A stretch of 61,043 nt of DNA from Gemmatimonadaceae bacterium. GTDB lineage: Bacteria > Gemmatimonadota > Gemmatimonadetes > Gemmatimonadales > Gemmatimonadaceae. Of the stretch, positions 36,123 to 44,161 are shown in pieces (position 1 is the first letter of the stretch; every line of letters begins with the position of its first letter). The notes below the pieces were generated by a model that searched no databases, was not told where the DNA came from, and saw nothing but the letters and a program-made list of their open reading frames with translations. Made by a program: the position numbers and the translations under genes. The DNA is taken from NCBI GenBank assembly GCA_035533015.1, contig DATLUQ010000012.1:1-61043 (forward strand). The letters run 5' to 3'.

Positions 36123-38076
36123 CCGGCGGCGACGCGCGATCCAGGTAGTCGTGCACGGCGAGCACGTACGCCGCGTGGCTCCACGTGAGCGGTGACACGG
36201 AGAGCGGTTCGCCGGTATAAGGATTCAACTGCTCCGCCATCACTCCCGACGGCAGCGCCCGCTCGGCCGCCCACTCGATGAGCGCGCGGCCGATCGCGCG
36301 ATCGTCCGGCGTGGCCCGCTTGATGTGGTAGCGCGCCAGCCAGAGCGTGGAGATGAACCACGGGTTCCCCTCCGCCACGTCGAGCTGCTGCGTCTCGACC
36401 TGGTGGTAGCGATCGTTCTCGTACCGCGCCATACCCCCGATGTCGGTGTGCACCCGCAGCCGCTCCGCGATCTGCCGCACCGTGGACTCCAGTTGGGCGT
36501 CGTCCGGCGGCAGGATGTCCAGTTCCACCAATCCGAACAGGCTCGAGTCCATGGTCATGTCCAGCGTGTAGCCCGACGGCGTCGGCGACGCCATACGGGC
36601 GAAGCGCTGCTCGCGGTCGTTCCACATGACGCTGCGGAACCCTTCGAGCATTCGGTCCGCGCCGGCGCGATAGCGCGCCGAGCGCTCGCCCTCACCGAAC
36701 GCATCCGACAGTTCGGCCGCCGCCCGCAGCCCGGCGATCACGGCGGCCACCGTGAACGCGTGCACGCCCCAGCGTTCCTCCCACAAGTCGAACGACGGTT
36801 TGGGCAGCCCGGTCTGCGGGTCCACGAACCCGAGCATGAAGTCTGCCGGCCGTGTGACCAGCGAACGGTAGAACGGCGCCGTGCTCTCGACGTCATGGAA
36901 TTTGACGAAGTTCTCCCACAGCGCCCACACGACCAGCGCCGTCTCGTCTTCCTGGATGGGCAGCACGGCCTGGCCGTCGCGCACGTACGGCTGCCACGTG
37001 GACGCGAGCGTGCCGTCGGGGTTGAACTTGTGGCGCAGGAATCCCTTGGGAGAGATCACGCGCGAGCAGAACTCGAAGAACCGCTCGGCTGGCCGCGCGT
37101 ACCCGGCGCGGATCAGCGCCACCGACACGAGGGAGCCGTCGCGCGGCCACACGTACGAGTAGGTGTCCCGGGCCTCGAGCGTCATGTCCGTATCGTTGGC
37201 CGCCAACACGGCCCCGTTGCCATCGATCTGCGAGCGCATGATGAGCAGACTCTGCGCATACCGTTCGAGCGCCCGCGCCGAGAGGTCGCTGTCGGCCCCG
37301 GGTCCGCGACCGCCCCACAGGGCCCAGTAGTTGTGCGTGCGGTCGAGCAGCCGTTCCGCCGTCTTGGCTCGCATGACGCGGTCGATGATCGCCACGACCT
37401 GGTATTTCGTGCCCGCCGCCATCCAGTACGACAGCTCCGCCGCCCCCTGCGCGGGCACGTGGAGCGTGATGCCGATCGTGGAATCCACCGATCCCTGGGC
37501 GATCGGATTGCCCTGCAGTTCGCCGTCCTCGGCGTCCCGCCAGGTCCCTTCCTTGCCGTCCACTTCCTTGTTTCCGCAGGCGTATTGGGGCACGCCCACG
37601 ACGCCGCCGCTGGCACAGTTCATCAGAAAGTAGCGGTCGTCCTTGTAGTGGATGATCGCCTGCGTGTCGGGATCGTAGAAGGCCGTGTCGCCCACGTCGG
37701 TGCCACTGATATGAAAATCATGATGGAAGAACACCCGGATGTCGCGCGGCCGCGCGGCCTCGTTGCGCACGACGATGTGGCGCACCAGGACGTTCTCGAA
37801 GAAATCCACCGCGTCGCGGCAGACGAGCGAGATCCCCAGCCCCCCGTGCCGCGCCCTGACGTCCGTGACCATCGTGTCGGCGGCGTAGCGCATGTCGGGC
37901 TGCCAGTCGGGACCCATCCACGCCATCTGCCCTTCGGTCCAGACGCCGAAGTGGAACGGGTGCCCGGTGGCGTGGTTGTCCTTGCCGATGTTCGGAAAAT
38001 AGATGTCGCGAATCACGTAGTCGCGACCGAAGCACACGAGCAGCGATCCGTTGGCGAGCGGAAGGTCACGAGGCAT
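36115..38076 (-). CDS. GH15 glucoamylase-like alpha-glucosidase
   Basis: 653 residues, no signal peptide. The N-terminal beta-sandwich (LANGSLLVCFGRDYVIRDIYFPNIGK) is followed by an (alpha/alpha)6 barrel. Barrel motifs are DTYSYVWPRDGSLVSVALI, FDLWEERWGVHAFT and AEQLNPYTGEPLSVSPLTWSHA; the two Glu of these last blocks are the likely acid/base pair. It should release glucose from alpha-glucan ends, probably in the cytoplasm with the glycogen enzymes it converges on. It is downstream of trhA-like and quinone-reductase-like genes with short gaps. Confidence 0.91.
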   Translation of the reverse strand: MPRDLPLANGSLLVCFGRDYVIRDIYFPNIGKDNHATGHPFHFGVWTEGQMAWMGPDWQPDMRYAADTMVTDVRARHGGLGISLVCRDAVDFFENVLVRHIVVRNEAARPRDIRVFFHHDFHISGTDVGDTAFYDPDTQAIIHYKDDRYFLMNCASGGVVGVPQYACGNKEVDGKEGTWRDAEDGELQGNPIAQGSVDSTIGITLHVPAQGAAELSYWMAAGTKYQVVAIIDRVMRAKTAERLLDRTHNYWALWGGRGPGADSDLSARALERYAQSLLIMRSQIDGNGAVLAANDTDMTLEARDTYSYVWPRDGSLVSVALIRAGYARPAERFFEFCSRVISPKGFLRHKFNPDGTLASTWQPYVRDGQAVLPIQEDETALVVWALWENFVKFHDVESTAPFYRSLVTRPADFMLGFVDPQTGLPKPSFDLWEERWGVHAFTVAAVIAGLRAAAELSDAFGEGERSARYRAGADRMLEGFRSVMWNDREQRFARMASPTPSGYTLDMTMDSSLFGLVELDILPPDDAQLESTVRQIAERLRVHTDIGGMARYENDRYHQVETQQLDVAEGNPWFISTLWLARYHIKRATPDDRAIGRALIEWAAERALPSGVMAEQLNPYTGEPLSVSPLTWSHAAYVLAVHDYLDRASPPAI

Positions 38077-38111
38077 GGACGGCCCCTCTCAGGAATGGGT
38101 GCGAATCAGGC

Positions 38112-38762
38112 TCAGCGCGGAATCCCGCTCGCATACGCCGCCACGGCCACGAATTGGCACGCGCTGCCGGCCAGCACGAACAGGTGCCAGACCAGATGGG
38201 CATACCGCATGCGGGGCCTGGTGTAGAACAGGACCCCGACTGTGTAGCTCAGGCCACCGGCGAGCAGCCAGGCCAGTCCGGCCGGCCCCACCGCCACCGC
38301 CAACGGGTGAATGGCGATCACGACCAGCCAGCCCATGAGCAGATACACGGCCGTGGACAGGCGCGGGTACGCGAACCCCACGCCCGCCTTGAGCACGATC
38401 CCCGCCACGGCGAGGGTCCAGATCGTGCCCAGCAGCGACCATCCCCACGGCCCGCGGAGCGCGCCCAGCGCGAACGGCGTGTACGTGCCGGCGATCAAGA
38501 GATAGATCGCCCCGTGATCCACCACGCGCAGCACCTGCTTGGCGTGCGACCGCGCCGGAACCGCATGGTAGAACGTGGACGCGCCGTAGAGCAGCACCAG
38601 GGTGCTGGCGTAGATGGCGCCGGCCACCACCTGCCACACGTCGTGACGCCGCACGCCGGCCATCACGAGCAGGGGCAATGCCGCGATGCTGGCCAACAGC
38701 CCAGCGCCGTGACTCACCGAATTCGCGATCTCCTCGCCGAGCGTCTGCGTACGATGTGACAT
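38112..38762 (-). CDS. trhA: Hemolysin III / TrhA family (PAQR-like) membrane protein
   Basis: 216 residues with seven hydrophobic segments. The conserved polar set of the family is present: EEIANSVSHG, STFYHAVP, RVVDHGAIYLLIAGTYTP and HLVWHLFVLAG, whose His/Asp/Ser residues form the metal site of PAQR-like proteins. ATG at 38762 with GAGGA 8 bases upstream. Family members tune membrane lipid state; the hemolysin name is historical and does not imply a toxin. It lies 11 bases after the reductase gene and 35 before GH15. Confidence 0.92.
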   Translation of the reverse strand: MSHRTQTLGEEIANSVSHGAGLLASIAALPLLVMAGVRRHDVWQVVAGAIYASTLVLLYGASTFYHAVPARSHAKQVLRVVDHGAIYLLIAGTYTPFALGALRGPWGWSLLGTIWTLAVAGIVLKAGVGFAYPRLSTAVYLLMGWLVVIAIHPLAVAVGPAGLAWLLAGGLSYTVGVLFYTRPRMRYAHLVWHLFVLAGSACQFVAVAAYASGIPR

Positions 38763-38773
38763 CTGTTATATCC

Positions 38774-39778
38774 TCACCCCAGGCTCACCACCATCTTGCC
38801 CGTGTTGCCGCCGCGGAACAGCTGCAGGAACGCCTCCGGCGCCCGTTCCAACCCCGCCACGATCGTTTCCAGCGCCCGCAGTCGCCCGGCGGCCAGCGCG
38901 CCGCGCGCCTCGTCGGCGAACGCCGGCATCTGCGCCAGGTGGTCGCCCACGATGAATCCCTTCACCGTCAGGCGCTTGCCGATCACCAGCGCCAGATTGC
39001 GCGGCCCCGGCGGGGGTACCGCCTCGTTATACACCGAAATGGCGCCGCAGGCGATGATCCGTCCGAAGGGACGCATGGCCGACAGCGCCGCTTCGAGGTG
39101 ATCGCCACCCACGTTGTCGAAATAGACGTCGATCCCCTGCGGCGCCGCGGCCGCCAACTGCCCCGCCAGATCGCCGTCCCGATAGTTGAACGCCGCATCG
39201 AACCCCAGCGTGCCGGTCAGCAGCGCCACCTTGTCCCCGGAGCCGGCACTCCCCACCACGAAGCATCCCCGGTGTCTGGCCAACTGGCCCGCAACGCTTC
39301 CCACCGCGCCGGCAGCCGCTGAGACGAACACGCGGTCGCCCGCCTTCACCCCCGCGAGGTTGAGCCCCACCCACGCCGTGAACCCCGTGATGCCGAGCAC
39401 TCCGAGCCACGCCGAACGCGGTTGCACCGCGGCGTCGACCTTTCGCAGCGCGGTCGCATCGGCCACGAACGCCTCACGCCAGCCGAGCATCGAGGTCACC
39501 ACGTCGCCGGCGGCGAACCCCTTGGCCCGCGACGCGATCACCTCACCCACCGCCGAGCCCTCCAGCGGTTGCCCCAGCGCGAACGGCGGTACGTACGACC
39601 GCACGTCGTTCATCCGGCCCCGCATGTAGGGGTCCACCGACATGAATTGGTTCCGCACCAGCACCTGCCCTTCAGCGGGCTCGCCCACTTCCACCGTCGC
39701 CACCGCGAAATTCTCGGCGGTGGGCGTCCCGCGCGGGCGGGACGCCAGACGGATCTGGCGGCTGACGGTGAGGGGCAT
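38774..39778 (-). CDS. NADP-dependent zinc-free MDR oxidoreductase (CurA/alkenal reductase-like)
   Basis: 334 residues from the ATG at 39778. N-terminal block VLVRNQFMSVDPYMRGRM is characteristic of the leukotriene B4 dehydrogenase / curcumin reductase branch of the medium-chain family. The nucleotide site is VFVSAAAGAVGSVAGQLARHRG, followed by DVYFDNVGGDHLEAAL. There are no structural or catalytic zinc ligands. It probably reduces alpha,beta-unsaturated aldehydes or ketones with NADPH, a detoxification role. First gene of the short trhA/GH15 operon. Confidence 0.91.
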   Translation of the reverse strand: MPLTVSRQIRLASRPRGTPTAENFAVATVEVGEPAEGQVLVRNQFMSVDPYMRGRMNDVRSYVPPFALGQPLEGSAVGEVIASRAKGFAAGDVVTSMLGWREAFVADATALRKVDAAVQPRSAWLGVLGITGFTAWVGLNLAGVKAGDRVFVSAAAGAVGSVAGQLARHRGCFVVGSAGSGDKVALLTGTLGFDAAFNYRDGDLAGQLAAAAPQGIDVYFDNVGGDHLEAALSAMRPFGRIIACGAISVYNEAVPPPGPRNLALVIGKRLTVKGFIVGDHLAQMPAFADEARGALAAGRLRALETIVAGLERAPEAFLQLFRGGNTGKMVVSLG

Positions 39779-39897
39779 GATGGCGGTTCCTCGAACCCTG
39801 AATGTTGATGAAGGATAACCGGCGCCCCTGCGCGTGGCTTGCCCGGCCCGCACGGAACGGCGATCTTCTGCCCCATCCCTCGCCAGGACCGCGTCCT

Positions 39898-40890
39898 GTG
39901 TCCGCTCTCGTCGTCGGTACCGCCACGGCGCGCCGCAGCGCCAAAGTATCGGGCTTCATCCACGTTCCGGACGCCGCCGATCCCGGCACCGACATCCCGG
40001 TCACGATCGTCGCAGGGGCAGTCGCCGGACCGGTGCTCGCGCTCGTCGCGGGCACGCATGGCTCGGAACCGTCGCCCATCCTGGCCCTGCAGCGCGTGCG
40101 CGCCGAACTCGACCCCACCGTTCTCAGCGGCACCGTCGTGATCGTGCAGATCGCCAACGTGCCGTCGTTCCAGCACCGTACCATCTACCGCGGCCCGTGG
40201 GATCAGAAAAATCTCAACCGCGTGTTCCCCGGCCGCGCCGACGGCTCGGCGTCGGAGCGCATCGCCCACGCCATCACCACGCAGGTCATCGACCGGTGCG
40301 ACTGCCTGCTCGACATGCACTCCGGAGACGGCAACGAGTCGCTGCGCCCTTACTCGTACTGGAACCATCTCGGCGTCGATCCGCGCGTGGACACGGTGGC
40401 GCGCGAGATGGCGCTCGCCTTCGGCCTCGACCACATCGTGATCGACCGCGGCCGGCCGCGCGACCTGAACGCCACGCTCTACTGCGCCAACACGGCACAC
40501 GTGCGGGGCAAGCCCGCCGTGACCACCGAGGCGGGCGGCGTGGGCGTGCCCACCGCCGACATGGTCGCCGTCAACGTGCGCGGCGCGTTCCGCGTCATGC
40601 GGTGCATCAACATGCTCCCGGGGCCGCGCGAACTGGTGGAACACCCGGTGTGGCTCGAGCCGTCGGAGGTGCTCACGAGTCCCGGGACCGGCCTCTGGTA
40701 CCCCGCCGTGCACGCCGACCAATTCGTCGCCAAGGGAACGGTGCTCGGCCACCTCACGAATTACTTCGGCGATCCGATCGGCACCGTCCGCGCCCCGTTG
40801 GCGGGAATCGTCATGTACGTCGTGGCGTCGCCGGCCATGGGCGAGGGCGAACCGGTGGCCATGGTGGCCGCCGTTGCCGCCGGTTCGTGA
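39898..40890 (+). CDS. Succinylglutamate desuccinylase/aspartoacylase (AstE/AspA) family deacylase
   Basis: 330 residues from a GTG at 39898 with AGGA upstream. An ATG at 39802 is in frame but its 32 extra residues are low-complexity and have no ribosome-binding site. Zinc ligands: His54 and Glu57 in GTHGSEPS, and the His of CLLDMHSG. RVFPG and TTEAGGVG (catalytic Glu) are conserved. The C-terminal beta domain (APLAGIVMYVVASPAM) is typical. It hydrolyses an N-acyl amino acid or a related amide; the substrate is unknown. Divergent from the reductase gene. Confidence 0.88.
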   Translation: MSALVVGTATARRSAKVSGFIHVPDAADPGTDIPVTIVAGAVAGPVLALVAGTHGSEPSPILALQRVRAELDPTVLSGTVVIVQIANVPSFQHRTIYRGPWDQKNLNRVFPGRADGSASERIAHAITTQVIDRCDCLLDMHSGDGNESLRPYSYWNHLGVDPRVDTVAREMALAFGLDHIVIDRGRPRDLNATLYCANTAHVRGKPAVTTEAGGVGVPTADMVAVNVRGAFRVMRCINMLPGPRELVEHPVWLEPSEVLTSPGTGLWYPAVHADQFVAKGTVLGHLTNYFGDPIGTVRAPLAGIVMYVVASPAMGEGEPVAMVAAVAAGS

Positions 40891-40932
40891 TCGCAGTTCG
40901 CCGATGAGCGCCGCGACGCCAGTCGCCCCATT

Positions 40933-41682
40933 CTACCGCACTTCGTTCTCCTGCCACGACCCGTAGTCCGGGTTCGGCAGCGCGAAATACTGCCGCCCGA
41001 ACAGCGCGTACGTCGCCGTGTCACCGCGCACGGCCTGCGTCAGCCGCGGGAAGTCCTGGATGTTGTCGCCCAGCCATTCGAGCACGGTCAACGGCGGGAG
41101 ATCCGGCGACGCCGTGCCGTTCAGCACGCGCGCGAAGCGCGGATTCTTGTCGTCCTGGCCCGGCAGCATGCAGAGCACGACGTCGGCGTCCACGCCCACC
41201 TTGCGCAGGTTGGCCCGCGTCTCCGCGCACACGGAGTCGTCGCGGTTGGTGACGATCACCACCCGCCCCCCCAAGGCGTGCACCCGGCGCGTGAACGCCA
41301 CGGCGCCCGGCACCGTTCCGGCGGCCTCCTCCTTCACCCACGTCGTCCAGCTCGGCTCGGTATAGCCGCTGTCGAGCCGCTCCCGGCGTACCGCGTATTC
41401 GCTGTTGTCGAGCACGGTCTCATCCGCGTCGAGTATCACCCCCCAACTTCCTCGCCCGATGGCCGGTGCAAGTTCTTCCAGTCGCTGCGCCGCCTGCCGG
41501 TACACCTCGCGTGTGATCGCGCGATACTCGGCCGAACGTCGCATCCAGCGCAGGGCGGGCGACAACTCGGCAGCGGGCGCCGGCGCCGGCGCCGGCCGCA
41601 CCGCCGACGTGCAGGCGGCCACTCCGGCCACCACCGCGGTCATCGCCAGGCGGCGCCATACGCCATTTTCGAGATGCTTCAC
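40933..41682 (-). CDS. Class C acid phosphatase lipoprotein (e(P4)/HAD type)
   Basis: 249 residues. A GTG at 41682 overlaps the upstream gene stop as GTGA. The lipobox is AGVAAC with Cys24 lipidated. The HAD motif I is ILDADETVLDN with Asp85 and Asp87; motif II is IVTNRD; LEWLGDNIQDFP is the later metal-binding block. Class C phosphatases such as e(P4) are outer-membrane lipoproteins that dephosphorylate nucleotides (NMN, 5'-nucleotides) for uptake. A cytoplasmic dehydrogenase as its coupled neighbour is unusual. Confidence 0.9.
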   Translation of the reverse strand: MKHLENGVWRRLAMTAVVAGVAACTSAVRPAPAPAPAAELSPALRWMRRSAEYRAITREVYRQAAQRLEELAPAIGRGSWGVILDADETVLDNSEYAVRRERLDSGYTEPSWTTWVKEEAAGTVPGAVAFTRRVHALGGRVVIVTNRDDSVCAETRANLRKVGVDADVVLCMLPGQDDKNPRFARVLNGTASPDLPPLTVLEWLGDNIQDFPRLTQAVRGDTATYALFGRQYFALPNPDYGSWQENEVR

Positions 41683-42530
41683 GATACCACCTCGCTCGAG
41701 ATGACCGTCCAGTCGTCCTGCGCGTGGCCCGCGTTCAACCACCGGTCCATCAGTTCGGCCGCCGCGGGAATGACGGTGAGCGCGCGACCCCCGTCGGCAG
41801 CGGCATCGAGCATCAGCCGGGCGTCCTTGCGCGCCATGGCCAGGGTCCACGAGGGGTGCTCGAAGTCGGCTTCGAGCATCCGCTTCAGGCGGGCGGGGAC
41901 CGCCGCCCCCGGATTGAACGCATCGAACAGCGCAGCCGCGTCGCGGGCCGGTATGTGCAGCGATTGGGCCAGCGTCAGGACGTCGGCCAGCCCCGCGATC
42001 ATCGCCACGAGAAACGAGTTCCCCAACAGCTTCAGCCCGGCGGCACGCTCCGGCTGCGGTCCGAAGTGCACGAGCTTGCCGGTCATCCTCGTGAGCTCGG
42101 GCTTGAGCCAATCGAACAATGCGCGGTCGCCCGACGCGAGCATCATCCCGCTTGCTTCCAGCGCGTTCTGCGGCCCCATGAACACCGGCGCGTGCTGGAA
42201 CGCCACACCGCGCTCCGCCCAGCGCGCCACCCGCGCGGCCGTGCCGTCCGCCGATGTCGTGGTGTGATCCACGATCACCACGCCCTCGCGGAACCCGGGG
42301 CGCGCCGATTCCAACACGTCGTCCACGGCGGCGTCGTCGGAGAGCGTGACGTGGACCCGATCGGCGCCGCGCACGGCGTCGGCCGGATCGAGAAATGCCT
42401 TGGCGCCGTCCGCCTCGAGCGCCTTCGCCTTGTCCCCCGATCGGTTCCAGACGTGTACGGTCTCGCCGCGCGTCAGGAGCGCGCGGACGAAACTCGATCC
42501 CAGGAGCCCTGTTCCCAGCCATGCTACCAT
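41679..42530 (-). CDS. NAD(P)-dependent beta-hydroxyacid dehydrogenase-like protein
   Basis: 283 residues. The N-terminal Rossmann motif is MVAWLGTGLLGSSFVRALL and the substrate block is about DHTTTSADGT. The catalytic Lys lies in AAGLKLLGNSFLVAMIAG, and the all-helical C-terminal half follows. This matches the 3-hydroxyisobutyrate / 6-phosphogluconate dehydrogenase-like family (including succinic semialdehyde reductases). The usual SxGT substrate loop reads TSADGT, so the substrate is open. Its stop overlaps the phosphatase start by GTGA. Confidence 0.9.
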   Translation of the reverse strand: MVAWLGTGLLGSSFVRALLTRGETVHVWNRSGDKAKALEADGAKAFLDPADAVRGADRVHVTLSDDAAVDDVLESARPGFREGVVIVDHTTTSADGTAARVARWAERGVAFQHAPVFMGPQNALEASGMMLASGDRALFDWLKPELTRMTGKLVHFGPQPERAAGLKLLGNSFLVAMIAGLADVLTLAQSLHIPARDAAALFDAFNPGAAVPARLKRMLEADFEHPSWTLAMARKDARLMLDAAADGGRALTVIPAAAELMDRWLNAGHAQDDWTVISSEVVS

Positions 42531-42651
42531 TGTCCCATCCCTCGCGATTGGGTCCCGCGCGCAATCTCATCGATCGCCCACCGCGACACCAGTCGTCCGC
42601 TGGAGACGGCGACCCGATCGCACGATGACCTCGGCAGCGGACCCGCGTTCC

Positions 42652-44091
42652 TCATGATCCGGAAGCGCGCGCGGCCTTGCGCCGGCTCGCCACGACGTAC
42701 AGTCCGATGCCGATGACGTTCGTTCCCACGACCACGGCGATGATCTTGGCCGCAAACGATTGCCCGCTCTTCACGTCGATGATCGGGAACACCGAGAAGA
42801 CGACGTAGAGCAGCGTCACCGCGAATCCGGACACGGCGGCCAGTCGGAGCCAGAGCGGCGGCTTGTCGAAGCCGCGCATGCCGACGATGGGCAGCGCGAA
42901 CATTGCCAGATACGCGATCGCGTACAGGATGCCCGCCGCGTTGTCGAGTAACTGGAACGCCTCCTGCAGCCCCACACCCACCAGGCTCAGCGCCGCGAAC
43001 ACCAGCGTCACCGCACCGACGAACAGGATCGAGTTGAGCGGCGTGCGGAACCGCGGGTGCAGGCGCGTGAACCAGGCGGGGAGCAGACCGTCCCAGCCCG
43101 CCACCATCGGCAGCCGCGTGTTCGCGGCGAACAGCAGATTCACGTTGGCGATGTGCCGTGTGAGCAGCAGCATCGTGAGCACCGGCACGATGTACACCGC
43201 AAACCCGAACGACCGCAGCCCCAGGGTGAGCGCCTGCGGGATCGGCGCAATGAGGTCGATCTTCCCGATGGGAGTGGCCGACAGCACGGCGCCGGTGCCG
43301 AGGATGAACATGAGCGCGATGATCGGCGTGGCGATCATCACCGACCGTCCGATGGCGCGCTTGGGGTCGCGTGTCTCACCGGCGAGGATCGCCACGTACT
43401 CGAACCCGGTGAGCGCTCCCAGCGCCAGCTTGCTGAAGATGTTCACCGACAGCAGCGAGGCCCTGGGCACCGCGACGGCGAACGGATGGTAGTTCGTGAT
43501 GGCATGATGCGACAGCGCGATCAGCGGCATCAGCAGGAGCGCGCCGAAGGTGATCAGGTGCGCGAGCCCGCCGGCGTCGTGCACCCACTTGCCCAAGCGG
43601 AGCCCGTACAACGACACGAGGATGATCGTGGCCACGACGAACCCGCTCACGGCGCCGTCGTACCACTTGGTGGACGTGAACCACGCCGCCCCCGGCCCGA
43701 GCGCATAGCTGAAGGTGTCGGCGATCACCAGCCCGTACGACGACAGCAGGATCAGCGCGAACACCCACAGGTTCCACGCGACGAGGAAGCCGATGCCGTC
43801 GTTGAACCCCAGCTTCGCCCACTGGTAGAGGCCGCCCTCGAGCGGCATCAGCCGGTTGAGATGGATCACGACCGCGGCCTGCGGCAGATAGAACAGCGCC
43901 ATGGCCAGCAGCCAGTAGAACACCTGGGCATGGCCGAGGATGGCCGCCGTGCCCACCCACTGGGCGCCGACCACGAACATCACCTGCGTGAGCACCAGGT
44001 CGAACAGACCCAGCTCGCGCTTCAATTCGGCGCTGTGCGCCTGCACGGCGCGCGCGTCCGCCGCTTCCGCCGCCGACGTCTTGGATCTCAC
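42652..44091 (-). CDS. APC family amino acid permease
   Basis: 479 residues from a GTG at 44091, with about 12 membrane spans. The N-terminal motif KRELGLFDLVLTQVMFVVGAQWVG and VIHLNRLMPLEGGLYQWAKLGF match the amino acid-polyamine-organocation superfamily; LGALTGFEYVAILAGETRDPKRAIGRS is the TM6-7 block with the family's conserved E-T-x-x-P. It transports an amino acid or amine; the substrate is unknown. It lies 70 bases after the giant propeller gene on the same strand. Confidence 0.9.
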   Translation of the reverse strand: MRSKTSAAEAADARAVQAHSAELKRELGLFDLVLTQVMFVVGAQWVGTAAILGHAQVFYWLLAMALFYLPQAAVVIHLNRLMPLEGGLYQWAKLGFNDGIGFLVAWNLWVFALILLSSYGLVIADTFSYALGPGAAWFTSTKWYDGAVSGFVVATIILVSLYGLRLGKWVHDAGGLAHLITFGALLLMPLIALSHHAITNYHPFAVAVPRASLLSVNIFSKLALGALTGFEYVAILAGETRDPKRAIGRSVMIATPIIALMFILGTGAVLSATPIGKIDLIAPIPQALTLGLRSFGFAVYIVPVLTMLLLTRHIANVNLLFAANTRLPMVAGWDGLLPAWFTRLHPRFRTPLNSILFVGAVTLVFAALSLVGVGLQEAFQLLDNAAGILYAIAYLAMFALPIVGMRGFDKPPLWLRLAAVSGFAVTLLYVVFSVFPIIDVKSGQSFAAKIIAVVVGTNVIGIGLYVVASRRKAARASGS

Positions 44092-44161
44092 GACCCAACG
44101 GTACGGCGCGCCTCCGCCCGGCGGAATACCCGCCGGGCCCTGCGGCTGACGGATCCCTGCT

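Noticed and set aside
38112-38762. Hemolysin III as a toxin
   Set aside because: The sequence is an ordinary PAQR/TrhA-type membrane protein; the name is historical.
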